Positions 18,376-28,576 are shown, numbered from the stretch's first letter. The stretch is DNA of 64,000 nucleotides from UBA3946 sp002385755 (GCA_050953085.1 JBMNLX010000005.1:248001-312000), one strand, 5' to 3'. The notes: a model not told the origin generated them from the letters alone. Made by a program: numbers and translations.

Positions 18376-18671
18376 ATGCCACGGACATGACAGACACCGC
18401 GATGAACGTCATCAACTTCAACGGCGACGATGCGTTCGCTCTCGTTAAAGGGGATGACACGCCTGATCGACGTCATCGGCGTCATCGGCGAAGGATCCGG
18501 AGGATGACCGGTTGGAAGATCGATGCGCACGTCGTCGCGACTATGGACCACACCCTGATCAGGAAACCCAGCGTCTCCGGCCCGAGCGCAGCAATGGAAT
18601 CACCGAGCGAATGGATCGTCAAGGGTAAGGATGATTGGTCCGACTATCGGACAGCCATACTAATAAATTAG
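18190..18671 (+). pseudogene. Frameshifted lamin-tail end of the giant lipoprotein
   Basis: Lamin-tail homology continues through this stretch but jumps between frames. Near 18195 one base seems missing, because NKYIEIYNPTVG appears in another frame; near 18232 one C seems extra; near 18326 one G is extra (then ATFVVAHADAESHNL); near 18375 one A is extra (then NATDMTDTAMNVINFNGDD); near 18460 one C is extra (then LIDVIGVIGEG); the frame changes again by 18505 and perhaps near 18648. Reading through, the domain would end around 18660. Either the gene end is decaying or the assembly has local errors. Confidence 0.7.
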
Positions 18672-18680
18672 GTCAATGAG

Positions 18681-18723
18681 AAAAAGGCGGTCGTAATATG
18701 ATTAAAAACGACCGCCTTTTTTC
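18681..18723 (+). terminator. Terminator of the ABC/nuclease operon
   Basis: A 13-bp GC-rich stem (aaaaggcggtcgt pairing with acgaccgcctttt) with a long loop and a T run, just after the lamin-tail remnant. Confidence 0.88.
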
Positions 18724-18770
18724 TTGTTTTACCATGTGCGGCGTGTGTTAAAATATGATTGAGGTGGAGT

Positions 18771-19896
18771 ATGGAATATAGAAAATGGTATGACAAAGAA
18801 ATAAACAACCTCGCTGCTGGGTTTCGGGGCGATGCGCTTTAAAACTATTGACGGCGAAATCGACGAAGAAAAGGCTTTTGCTTTAATCGATTACGCGTAT
18901 CGTCACGGCGTGAATTATTTCGACACCGCCATGCCGTACACGAACGGGAAGAACGAACCGTTCCTAGGCAAAGCCCTGAGCAGATACCCCCGCGACTCAT
19001 TTTATCTCGCCACAAAAATGTCTTTCGGTCTAATCGAAAATCGCGATAAGGCGATGACGATAATCGACAAACAACTCGCCAATTTACAAACCGATTATAT
19101 CGACATGTATTTATTACACGCATTAAATAAAAACTTGATTAAAAAAATCGAGGAATGGGATGTTTTTTCTTTGCTCGAAAAGTGGAAACGCGAAGGCAAA
19201 ATCAGAAATATCGGTTTCTCTTTTCATGACGACTACGAAACGTTCGCGAAGATTTTAGATATGTACGATTGGGATTTTTGTCAGATCCAGCTGAATTACA
19301 TGGACACTGACTTCCAACAAGGCATTCGGGGGTACTACGATTTGGAAAGAAGACAAATCCCCGTGGTGATAATGGAACCCTTGAAAGGCGGGAAACTCGC
19401 GCGTTTCCGCAGCGACATCGAGCGTGTTTTCAAGGAATGCGGCGACGAAAGCGTCGCCTCCTGGGCTTTTCGCTGGGTGGGAAGCCTCCCCGGCGTTAAG
19501 GTTATTTTAAGCGGCATGAACGAGATGGACCAACTTGTTGACAACATAAATACTTTTTCCGACTTCAAACCGATTACCGAAGAAGAAAATGAGAAAATCG
19601 AAGAAGTAAAGAACGCGCTTCTGGCGATAAAGGCCGTCGACTGCACTTCCTGCAAATATTGCTTGCCGTGCGCGGTAAATATAGACATCCCGAGATTTTT
19701 TCACATATTCAACGTTTATTCCATGTATGAGGATTTAGGCGACGTAAAGTGGCAGTTTAATCATCTGAAGAAAAACTCCGCTATGATAGACGAATGCATC
19801 GAATGCGGGAAGTGCGCCGAAGCGTGCCCGCAGCGTATCGACATACCGGGTCAGTTGAAAAAATTAGCCGATAATATGAGTTTTTTATTCAAATAG
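18771..19896 (+). CDS. Aldo/keto reductase with C-terminal 4Fe-4S motifs, frameshifted near its start
   Basis: A cytoplasmic NAD(P)H-dependent oxidoreductase of the aldo/keto reductase superfamily with a ferredoxin-like tail. From base 18832 the frame is intact for 354 residues: NYFDTAMPYTNG (catalytic Asp and Tyr region), LATKMS (Lys), DMYLLHAL (His), then CTSCKYCLPCAVNIDIPR and CIECGKCAEACPQRIDIP, two cysteine clusters. The true start is probably the ATG at 18771 (MEYRKWYDKEI) after GAGGTGGAG; the expected LLGFGAM segment is one frame off it, suggesting an extra C near 18809. This indel is close to the indel cluster in the preceding gene. The substrate is unknown. Confidence 0.85.
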
Positions 19897-19898
19897 TG

Positions 19899-19928
19899 GG
19901 AGAGTATATAGGTATATATTCTCCTTTT
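19899..19928 (+). terminator. Probable terminator after the aldo/keto reductase
   Basis: An 11-bp stem with one G-U pair (19899-19909 with 19914-19924) and a short T run. It separates the reductase from rsmA. Confidence 0.7.
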
Positions 19929-20031
19929 CGCAACTTTTATCAACAAAATATCAAAAAAACTATTTAAAAATTACAAAAAGTATGGTAAAATGTGGATAGA
20001 CATTTTAACCGGATTGAACGCGGGGCTCTAA

Positions 20032-20886
20032 ATGATTGCTAATATTAAAAACACGCTGGATATTCTTAAAAAATACGACATCCGGCCGACAAAAAAACTG
20101 GGTCAAAATTTTCTCGTTGACGTTAACGTATTAAGGAAGATAATTACCGCGGCGGGAATAAGCAAAAATGACGGCGTTATTGAAATCGGGGCCGGCATCG
20201 GCGCTCTCACCGAGGCGCTTGTTGAGGCAGCCGGGCGGGTTCTCGCTTATGAGACCGACAAAAGGTTTATCGATGTCTTAAAGAACGAACTCGACAAGCG
20301 CGATAACTTGAAAATATTCGCCGGTGATTTTCTCAAAGCCGATATAAACGATGACTTGGGTTGGCTTTCGGAATGCGAAAGGATTTTAGTCGTGAGCAAC
20401 CTGCCCTATTACATAACGACGCCAATCATATTTAAGCTTTTGGAAGAGGCCCAACCGATAAGCGAGTTTTATTTGATGGTTCAAAAAGAAGTCGGCGCGC
20501 GCTTGGCGGCCGCGCCGGGAAGCAAGGAATATAGCTCTCTTTCGGTGTTTATGGAATATAAAACAGACGTTGAAGTGTTATTTGAAGTCTCGAAACATTG
20601 CTTTTACCCGAAACCAGACGTTGAAAGCATCGTCGTCGCGATAAAGAAAAAGCAGCCGGCGGTTGCCGTCCGGTCCGAGGAGAAGTTTCTTGAATTCATT
20701 CGAAAAATCTTCGCTCAAAAACGAAAAACTCTTGTTAATAATATAAACCGCGCTTATGGTTGCGGTAAGGATCGCGTTTTGGAGGCGCTCTCGGGCTTGA
20801 ATATCCGCCCGGAGATTCGCGCCGAGGATTTGAATTTGCGGGAGATTCGCGACATCTACGCGGATTTATTTGAATCACCTAAATAG
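20032..20886 (+). CDS. rsmA: 16S rRNA dimethyladenosine transferase RsmA (KsgA)
   Basis: It dimethylates two adjacent adenines in the 3' hairpin of 16S rRNA during small-subunit maturation. The 284 residues are typical. The N-terminal KKLGQNFLVD, the SAM-binding EIGAGIGALTEAL and EtdKRFIDVL, and the catalytic NLPYYITTPIIFK motif are all visible. A weak promoter (TTTAAA, 17 bases, TAAAAT at 19986-19991) precedes it; the Shine-Dalgarno is weak (GGGGCT). It lies directly before yabG as in Bacillus. Confidence 0.97.
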   Translation: MIANIKNTLDILKKYDIRPTKKLGQNFLVDVNVLRKIITAAGISKNDGVIEIGAGIGALTEALVEAAGRVLAYETDKRFIDVLKNELDKRDNLKIFAGDFLKADINDDLGWLSECERILVVSNLPYYITTPIIFKLLEEAQPISEFYLMVQKEVGARLAAAPGSKEYSSLSVFMEYKTDVEVLFEVSKHCFYPKPDVESIVVAIKKKQPAVAVRSEEKFLEFIRKIFAQKRKTLVNNINRAYGCGKDRVLEALSGLNIRPEIRAEDLNLREIRDIYADLFESPK

Positions 20887-20895
20887 CGCGCTTTT

Positions 20896-20904
20896 CATAA
20901 AATA
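20896..20904 (+). promoter_or_regulatory. Sigma-K-like promoter element of yabG
   Basis: CATAAAATA fits CATANNNTA exactly, 15 bases before the yabG ATG, and an AC lies 17 bases upstream of it, inside the end of rsmA. In Bacillus subtilis yabG is a sigma-K gene (established knowledge), which supports the reading. Confidence 0.6.
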
Positions 20905-20919
20905 ACTTAGGTGATTATA

Positions 20920-21693
20920 ATGACGGTGGCGGTATCCGACTTAGTCGTGGTAATAGGTGATCCGCACGAGATCGTGTATGTTGTTGAAAAGATAACGGAA
21001 GGGAAGGTATATATTAGCGGGCTCCATTACCGCGTTCGGAAAATTGTCGCCGCGGACGAAATAATGCCGGCAACGCCGCAGCAGGTCGCTCGCGAACAAA
21101 AGAAAACCGACGCTTATTTTCAAAATATTACTAGCGTTCGGAGAAAAAGAAACAAGAACTATTTGCTGGGGAAAATCCTGCATATTGACGGCGATAAAAA
21201 ATATCTGGACAAATGTTTGGAGTTATACAAATCCGTCGGCATTTTTGCCAACGGAATCACGCTCGCGGAGGAGGAAATCGCCGAGAAAATTCAAAAGTTA
21301 ATATATGACCTGGCTCCCGACATTATCGTCGTGACCGGTCATGATGTATATAATCAAAAAGGGATTAAAGACCTGGATAATTACAGCAATTCTTATAATT
21401 TTATTAAAGCTGTGAGGAAAATCCGGGAAATCAAATCAAGAACCGACACGACGATAGTCGCCGGCGCTTGCCAGTCGCATTTCGAGGCTTTGATCGCCAA
21501 TGGCGCGGATTTTGCCAGCAGCCCGAAGCGTATCAACATTCACACTTTTGACCCTGCGGTAATAGCGATTAAAACGGCGACCACATCGTTTTCAAAAATA
21601 GTAAATTTAAGCGATGCGTTAAGATATATTGACAAGGGGGCTGATGCATTCGGGGGGATCGAGACATTCGGAAAAATGCGTCTTTTTCTTTAA
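20920..21693 (+). CDS. yabG: Sporulation-specific protease YabG
   Basis: YabG is a cysteine-type protease that processes spore coat proteins in the mother cell. The 257-residue protein shows the family core in order: GKILHIDGDKKYLDKCLELY, PDIIVVTGHDVYNQ, VAGACQSHFEALIANGADFASSPKRINIHTFDP and the end FGGIETFGKMRLFL. The likely catalytic His is in TGHD and the Cys in GACQSHFE. The ATG at 20920 is preferred over the GTG at 20911 because TTAGGTGAT lies six bases upstream of it. It is placed between rsmA and ispE as in Bacillus. Its presence implies that the organism or a recent ancestor sporulates. Confidence 0.95.
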   Translation: MTVAVSDLVVVIGDPHEIVYVVEKITEGKVYISGLHYRVRKIVAADEIMPATPQQVAREQKKTDAYFQNITSVRRKRNKNYLLGKILHIDGDKKYLDKCLELYKSVGIFANGITLAEEEIAEKIQKLIYDLAPDIIVVTGHDVYNQKGIKDLDNYSNSYNFIKAVRKIREIKSRTDTTIVAGACQSHFEALIANGADFASSPKRINIHTFDPAVIAIKTATTSFSKIVNLSDALRYIDKGADAFGGIETFGKMRLFL

Positions 21694-21715
21694 AAATTAA
21701 CGGCGGGTGATACGG

Positions 21716-24256
21716 ATGACGGTTGCTGAAAAAGGATATGCGAAAATCAATCTCGGACTGGAAGTGATAAAAAGACGTTACGATAGTTATCACGAGTTAT
21801 CGATGATTATGACAACAATCGATCTGTGCGACGAGTTATATTTCGAAGACGCGCCAAGAGATATTTGCGTTATTAATTACGACCAGCCCGTTAAACGCGA
21901 TATAAAGGACGACCTGATTTATAAAGCATATGTCGCGCTTAAAGAAAAATACAATATCGAAAAGGGGTTAAAAGTTAGTGTAATAAAAAGAATACCCGAG
22001 CAAGCCGGCCTTGGGGGCGGCAGCGCCGACGCCGCCGCGACATTAAGGGCGCTGAACAAATTGTGGAGACTTGGCTTGTCCTTGGACGAGCTAGCGCGAT
22101 TGGGTTTTCAAATCGGGAGCGACATCCCCTTTTGCATATACAACAAAACGGCGAAAATTAGCGGCCGCGGCGAAAAAATCGAGTTTATCGATGAATGCCC
22201 GCGCATAAACTTAGTCTTGGTCTTTCCCGATTTTAAATGCTCGACCGCCGAAGTTTTCTCTTCGTTTCAAATTCATTTGTTAAACAAAGGGAAAACTGAT
22301 GTTTTGATGCGGGCGATTGCCGGAAACAATATTAATGATATCGCCCGGGCGGTTTTCAATGATTTGGAGCATTCCCGGCATTTCTTAGAAATTAAAACAA
22401 TAAAGGAAACTCTTGTCGAGTCGGGGGCCTTGGGGGCGTCGATGACCGGGAGCGGCTCGGCGGTTTACGGGTTTTGTCATTCGAATAAGAGCGCGCGAGC
22501 GGTCATGCAGAAATTTAAAAAGTTAAGCGAAGGGCGTCTTGATAACGCCGATAAATACGCGCTGATCGTCACGGCCACGCGGTCAGGCAAACGGCCCTAC
22601 CCGATTGAAAAGGAAAACGACAACGGTAACGAACCGCGCTCGGGAGAAGCGCCCGGATTTGGCGAGACGAAAGCATACGGCATGATTAAGCTTTTTTACA
22701 GGCGCGTATTGGATCATTACCAGATGATAGTAACTCCCTTGTGCCTTTATGATAATGTCTACGTGGAAAGAACGGAGCCGAACAAGACGGAAGTGTATTT
22801 TGACGGCGTCAAGGACGCTTCGGCGCTGTCGTCGGCCGTGGGAAAAATCGCCGACGTCATCGGTTACGGTTTGCTGGTTAAAATAAAATCCAACGTTGAC
22901 CGAAGATTTAATTTGATAACCAACGAGAATTATTTATCGGCAATCATCTCAGCGGTCGCGGCGTTGGGGGAGAACGCGGACAATCTTTATCGGTTATTCG
23001 ATAAAACCGCGCAAATTTACCGCGGTTACCGCACCGCGCTGTATGATTCCAAAACCCGGGAGATTACCGTTTTATGCGACGCCGTTTTTTGTTACGCGGC
23101 ATTAGTGCCGCTTGGTTTGAATAACTACCGTTCGCCGCGCTACACCAGGCAAATAGATAATAATCCGGCGGAATTAAACGAGATAATAACCGCCATTACC
23201 AAAAAGAATTTTTACGAGATGGCTAACGCCGTGTATAACGGCGTCGGCGGTTTTGACGCCCGCAAGATAAACGCGCTCAAGGGGTTTGATTTTTGCGGGC
23301 AGTTGGAGGAAATAAGCGTAAACAATCGTGCCGGGGGATTCTTAATCGCGCCCGGCGGGCAATACGCAATCGCGTTATTTCGCTTCAAGAAATACGCGGA
23401 GCGATACGTGAATTTTCTAAAGCGGAAATATCGGCTGCAGGGAGTCGTGACCTCGCTAAAAAGCAAAGTCACGCATCAACTCTACGTTAATGTTTATTTA
23501 AAGACCGAGACGGAACTCCGGGCAAAGGTCGCCTATATCGAAGAGGATGAAGATTATAATCCGTTTGGCGATTTTCTTCTGGAAGTTGATGGCAAATGGG
23601 AAAAACACGGTGAAAGAAAGCAAGTAAAAAAAGTTCCAATAAAGATTAATGTTTCTCCCGCGACCAGGAAAAAAGCCGATCTTGAAGGAATCTTGTATTT
23701 GCAAAGCGGCGGCAGTATCTTCAAACAATATGACTTTATCGATATTGCCGACTACTTTAAAAAATACTTTCATAATAAATATATCGTTTTAGTCATTAAT
23801 GGCAAAATAATACCGGTTAAATTCGACGTTGCTCATTTACCGCATATTTTGGGGATGCATTACCTAGACCCCTCGATCCAAGGGCGGAAAGGATTTGAAA
23901 AGTTAGAAATGGGCGAGCTCTCGTACAATAAGCTTAAGAGAACTCACCAAAAAATCCTCAGGAGTATTGCGGAAAGAACCCATAGTTCCGTACTGATACT
24001 AAATGACATAATTCATAACCGTTTGTACAATATTTGCTGTTTTGATCGCAGCGTTATCCTAAGAGGCAGTTCTAACAACGAAAAGTTTGAATATGGCATT
24101 ACCCGCATGCTTACGAGCACCATGTTCCGTCGCCAAAACCTACTGGGAATAGGGAAAGATTCGAATGCCGACAAGTATTTCTTTCAAACTTCCTATATAT
24201 GGAATGTGCCGGCCAATATCGGGAAGAAAGACAGTTTGACCATTTCTGTTTTATGA
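21716..24256 (+). CDS. ispE: IspE (CDP-ME kinase) fused to a degenerate GHMP-like domain and a nuclease-like C-terminal domain
   Basis: Residues 1 to about 300 are 4-diphosphocytidyl-2-C-methylerythritol kinase of the MEP isoprenoid pathway: KINLGLEVIKRRYDSYHEL, the ATP loop IPEQAGLGGGSADAAATL, GSDIPFC and GASMTGSGSAVYGF are intact, so it should be active. Residues about 322-625 resemble a second kinase repeat (LDHYQMIVTPLCLYDNVYVE at its start, GGFLIAPGGQYAIALF at its end) but lack the glycine-rich ATP loop. Residues about 655-846 (KYIVLVINGKIIPVKFD, HLPHILGMHYLD, GRKGFEKLEMGELSYNKL, SVLILNDI) resemble the PBECR4 group of BECR-fold nuclease-like domains; this call is from memory of the pattern. 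Ordinary IspE has about 290 residues. ATG 21716 follows GGGTGAT; the frame has no internal ribosome site at the joints. Confidence 0.85.
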   Translation: MTVAEKGYAKINLGLEVIKRRYDSYHELSMIMTTIDLCDELYFEDAPRDICVINYDQPVKRDIKDDLIYKAYVALKEKYNIEKGLKVSVIKRIPEQAGLGGGSADAAATLRALNKLWRLGLSLDELARLGFQIGSDIPFCIYNKTAKISGRGEKIEFIDECPRINLVLVFPDFKCSTAEVFSSFQIHLLNKGKTDVLMRAIAGNNINDIARAVFNDLEHSRHFLEIKTIKETLVESGALGASMTGSGSAVYGFCHSNKSARAVMQKFKKLSEGRLDNADKYALIVTATRSGKRPYPIEKENDNGNEPRSGEAPGFGETKAYGMIKLFYRRVLDHYQMIVTPLCLYDNVYVERTEPNKTEVYFDGVKDASALSSAVGKIADVIGYGLLVKIKSNVDRRFNLITNENYLSAIISAVAALGENADNLYRLFDKTAQIYRGYRTALYDSKTREITVLCDAVFCYAALVPLGLNNYRSPRYTRQIDNNPAELNEIITAITKKNFYEMANAVYNGVGGFDARKINALKGFDFCGQLEEISVNNRAGGFLIAPGGQYAIALFRFKKYAERYVNFLKRKYRLQGVVTSLKSKVTHQLYVNVYLKTETELRAKVAYIEEDEDYNPFGDFLLEVDGKWEKHGERKQVKKVPIKINVSPATRKKADLEGILYLQSGGSIFKQYDFIDIADYFKKYFHNKYIVLVINGKIIPVKFDVAHLPHILGMHYLDPSIQGRKGFEKLEMGELSYNKLKRTHQKILRSIAERTHSSVLILNDIIHNRLYNICCFDRSVILRGSSNNEKFEYGITRMLTSTMFRRQNLLGIGKDSNADKYFFQTSYIWNVPANIGKKDSLTISVL

Positions 24257-24296
24257 TTAAACAAACAAAAAAATATATGTAGAAAGGATTATCGAT

Positions 24297-24548
24297 ATGA
24301 CCGTTACCAAAGTAAGAGTTTACAAGATACAAGGGAAGAACAAATTAAGAGCTATTGCGTCTATTACCTTGGACGATGTATTTATGGTTCACGGCATTAA
24401 GGTCATTGAAGGAAACAAGGGCCTTTTTGTAGCGATGCCTGCGGAGAAGAAAAACGATACTTTTCGCGACATAGCCCACCCCATAACGGCCGAGATGAGA
24501 ACGCAAATTATTACGGCGGTATTAGAAAAATATAATAGTCTAGAATAG
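24297..24548 (+). CDS. spoVG: Septation/sporulation regulator SpoVG
   Basis: A small nucleic-acid-binding regulator (83 residues) that in Bacillus affects septation and sporulation. The conserved VTKVRVYKI, RAIASITLDDVFMVHGIKVIEG and GLFVAMP...FRDIAHPITAEMR blocks are present. AGAAAGGATT precedes the ATG. It is followed after 9 bases by glmU, the usual Firmicutes pair. Confidence 0.97.
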   Translation: MTVTKVRVYKIQGKNKLRAIASITLDDVFMVHGIKVIEGNKGLFVAMPAEKKNDTFRDIAHPITAEMRTQIITAVLEKYNSLE

Positions 24549-24557
24549 GAAAGGAAT

Positions 24558-25568
24558 ATGAACGTAAACGCAGTTATCTTAGCGGCGGGTAAGGGCACCA
24601 GAATGAATTCTGATGTGCCGAAATGCGCCCATATCATCATCGATAAACCGATGGTTGAATATGTTTATGATAGTTTATCGGGTGCCGGGATTAAGAATGT
24701 CATTACCGTGGTAGGTTATAAAAAAGAGGTAATCGAAAAAATTCTTGCCGGCAAGTGTCAATTCGCGGTCCAGGAACAACAATTGGGGACCGCCCACGCA
24801 GTATTGATGACTGAAGAGCATTTGCGCGATGAAGAAGGAATAACCCTTATCGCCATTGGCGATATGCCGCTTATTAACAAGGAAACCTATGCGGGTTTAG
24901 TTAACAGTCATATAAAAAACAATGTTGATTTGACCGTTCTTACCACCGATCATCCCAACCCGTACGGATACGGAAGAATCATCAGGGATGAAGACGGGGA
25001 AATAACGGAAATCGTCGAGGAGAAGGATTGTGACACGTATCAGAGAAGAATAACGGAAATCAACGCCTCCGTGTATGCCGTAGATAATAAAAAATTGTTT
25101 TCGACATTGCGATTGATAAAAGACAATAATAAGCAAAAAGAGTATTATTTGACGGACATAGTGAAACATTTCCGGGCGCAGGGCTATAAAGTTCACGGTT
25201 ACCAAATTTCCGATCACATGCAAATCAGCGGTGTCAACGACCAAATCCAACTCACGGAAATGGAAGAATTTTTACGACAGAAAATTATTAGAAAACACTT
25301 GTCGAACGGCGTCACCGTTCATTCGCCGCATACGGTTGTTATCGGTTCCGACGTTAAGATTGAAAACGGCGTCGACGTATATCCGGGCTCGATAATAATA
25401 AAAAAATCATTTATCGGGAAAGGCTCGGAAATCGGCCCGTACGCTTATATCGACAACACTCTGGTGAATCAAGGCGCCAAGATTTATTATTCGCATGTTA
25501 AAAACGCGACAATCGCCGCCAATGATATTATTGGCCCGCACGTTAATGTCGCCGTTGAAGAAAAATAA
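24558..25568 (+). CDS. glmU: UDP-N-acetylglucosamine pyrophosphorylase GlmU, shortened
   Basis: The N-terminal pyrophosphorylase domain (LAAGKGTRMNSDVPKCAH, EQQLGTAHAV, AIGDMPLI, NPYGYGRIIRDEDGEITEIVEEKD) is complete and should make UDP-GlcNAc from GlcNAc-1-P and UTP. After residue about 255 only a short left-handed beta-helix remains (VVIGSDVKIENGVDVYPGS, GPYAYIDNTLVNQGA) and the protein stops at 336, against about 456 in the family. The acetyltransferase active site that normally lies in the last 120 residues is absent. Either acetylation of GlcN-1-P is done by another protein or the enzyme has another role. The final codons are clean, with no continuing homology downstream. Confidence 0.92.
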   Translation: MNVNAVILAAGKGTRMNSDVPKCAHIIIDKPMVEYVYDSLSGAGIKNVITVVGYKKEVIEKILAGKCQFAVQEQQLGTAHAVLMTEEHLRDEEGITLIAIGDMPLINKETYAGLVNSHIKNNVDLTVLTTDHPNPYGYGRIIRDEDGEITEIVEEKDCDTYQRRITEINASVYAVDNKKLFSTLRLIKDNNKQKEYYLTDIVKHFRAQGYKVHGYQISDHMQISGVNDQIQLTEMEEFLRQKIIRKHLSNGVTVHSPHTVVIGSDVKIENGVDVYPGSIIIKKSFIGKGSEIGPYAYIDNTLVNQGAKIYYSHVKNATIAANDIIGPHVNVAVEEK

Positions 25569-25589
25569 AACGTTTGCTTTAAATTAGCA

Positions 25590-25618
25590 TTGTAAATATT
25601 CCTCCAATGCACTATAAT
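25590..25618 (+). promoter_or_regulatory. Promoter of prs
   Basis: TTGTAA (25590-25595), a 17-base spacer and TATAAT (25613-25618). The prs ATG follows with TAAGGAGGTC. Confidence 0.75.
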
Positions 25619-25641
25619 ATATACGGTATAAGGAGGTCTTA

Positions 25642-26616
25642 ATGGCAGTTGTTCACGGAGTGAAGGTTAAATTATTCACGCTGAATTCCAATCCGGAATT
25701 GGCTCGGGAGATAGCCGATTATATGGATATCGGATTATCGGAATGCAGTCTGACGCGTTTTTCCGACGGCGAAGTCAGCATTAGCATACCGGAAACGGTG
25801 CGGGGGCATCATACTTTTGTCGTACAATCAACATCGAATCCGGTTAATGAGCATTATATGGAATTGCTTATCATGATCGACGCCTTGAAGAGGGCGTCGG
25901 CGCGGACGATTAATGTTATTATGCCGTATTACGGATATTCCAGACAAGACCGCAAAGCTTTACCGCGGCACCCCATATCGGCGAAACTGATAGCGGATTT
26001 ATTAACTGTCGCCGGCGCTACGAGAGTGATTTCCATGGATTTGCATGCCGGACAAATTCAGGGGTTTTTCAATATCCCGATCGATAATTTTGAAGCCGCA
26101 CCGATTTTTATCAGGTATTTAAAAGAAAAAAAGTTTGACGGTAATTTGGTGGTTGTTTCGCCCGACCACGGCGGAACCACGCGCGCGCGCCGGCTGGCGT
26201 TGCATTTTGACGCCCCGATAGCTATTGTCGACAAACGCCGGCCGAAACCGAACGTCGCCGAGGTTATGAACATAATCGGCGATGTCAAAGACAAGCACGC
26301 CGTTATCGTTGACGACATTATCGATACCGCGGGGACGGTGTCGATTGCCGCAGAGGCTCTGATTGAAGCCGGCGCCAAAGACGTCTACGTCGTCGCAACT
26401 CACCCGATATTGTCCGGAAACGCCGTCGAAAAAATAAATAAATCGGTAATAGCCGAAGTAATCGTCACTAATTCGATCCGGCTGCCGGAACATAAAAAGT
26501 CACCAAAAATCGTGCAATTGTCGGTTGCGAAAATGCTTGCTCAGGGCGTTTTAAACATTATCGACGATAAATCGATTAGCGATTTGTTTTTGTACAATGC
26601 TCACACGAAATTTTAA
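25642..26616 (+). CDS. prs: Ribose-phosphate pyrophosphokinase
   Basis: It makes PRPP from ribose-5-phosphate and ATP for nucleotide, His and Trp synthesis. The 324 residues include SRFSDGEVSISIPETVRG, YYGYSRQDRKALPRHPISAKL (catalytic region), DLHAGQIQGFFNIPIDN, SPDHGGTTRARRLA and the PRPP loop VIVDDIIDTAGTVSIAAEAL. The order glmU-prs is the Firmicutes norm. It has its own promoter and terminator. Confidence 0.97.
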   Translation: MAVVHGVKVKLFTLNSNPELAREIADYMDIGLSECSLTRFSDGEVSISIPETVRGHHTFVVQSTSNPVNEHYMELLIMIDALKRASARTINVIMPYYGYSRQDRKALPRHPISAKLIADLLTVAGATRVISMDLHAGQIQGFFNIPIDNFEAAPIFIRYLKEKKFDGNLVVVSPDHGGTTRARRLALHFDAPIAIVDKRRPKPNVAEVMNIIGDVKDKHAVIVDDIIDTAGTVSIAAEALIEAGAKDVYVVATHPILSGNAVEKINKSVIAEVIVTNSIRLPEHKKSPKIVQLSVAKMLAQGVLNIIDDKSISDLFLYNAHTKF

Positions 26617-26644
26617 TTAGGATAAAAGCTTATGCAACACCAGC

Positions 26645-26669
26645 GGACCGAAACCAGGTCCTTTTTTTT
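26645..26669 (+). terminator. Terminator after prs
   Basis: A short GC stem (GGACC with GGTCC) and eight T residues. Confidence 0.75.
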
Positions 26670-26825
26670 AACCGATTCTATGTCAATAAAATGCGTCAAA
26701 CTACATATTATAAATATGGGAATAATTAAAACGCGCGATTATGTTTTAGCTTCCAGAGTTTCTATTGGCGGTTATAGTGTTCCCGACCAAAAAATAAATT
26801 GACACTATCATAACTGCTTTTTTAT

Positions 26826-26854
26826 TTGACTTTTTCGCATAAATAATATATAAT
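26826..26854 (+). promoter_or_regulatory. rRNA operon promoter P1
   Basis: TTGACT, a 17-base spacer and TATAAT. The 26670-26825 stretch upstream is AT-rich and no gene is seen in it. Confidence 0.8.
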
Positions 26855-26915
26855 ATATAAGGTTCTTTTTTGATTGATGGCGGATACGCGGATGAAAATT
26901 GCCTGAATAAAATCC

Positions 26916-26944
26916 TTGACATCAATCGCTAATTGTAGTATAAT
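26916..26944 (+). promoter_or_regulatory. rRNA operon promoter P2
   Basis: A consensus promoter: TTGACA, 17 bases, TATAAT. Its core TCCTTGACATCAAT is identical to that of the ribosomal protein operon promoter at 55430. Confidence 0.9.
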
Positions 26945-26993
26945 CTTCTATGCCGCAAAAATTCTTTTGTGGCATTATCAATATAAACGATAA

Positions 26994-27024
26994 GGTCTTT
27001 GAAAACTAAATAGAACAGGTGGAG
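26994..27024 (+). repeat. 5' arm of the 16S processing stem and boxA-like leader
   Basis: This arm, starting GGTCTTTGAAAACTAAATAG, is nearly complementary to 28618-28650 after the 16S gene. Together they form the long RNase III-type stem enclosing 16S. CTTTGAAAA also resembles the boxA antitermination element and recurs before 23S. Confidence 0.75.
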
Positions 27025-27046
27025 CAGGAATAAACAAAATCAGATA

Positions 27047-28576
<1,530 letters not shown>

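Noticed and set aside
26750..26815. An inverted repeat (GTTATAGTGT and ACACTATCATAAC) upstream of rRNA P1
   Set aside because: Pairing is broken by a 3-base insertion and there is no supporting context for an operator or a terminator.
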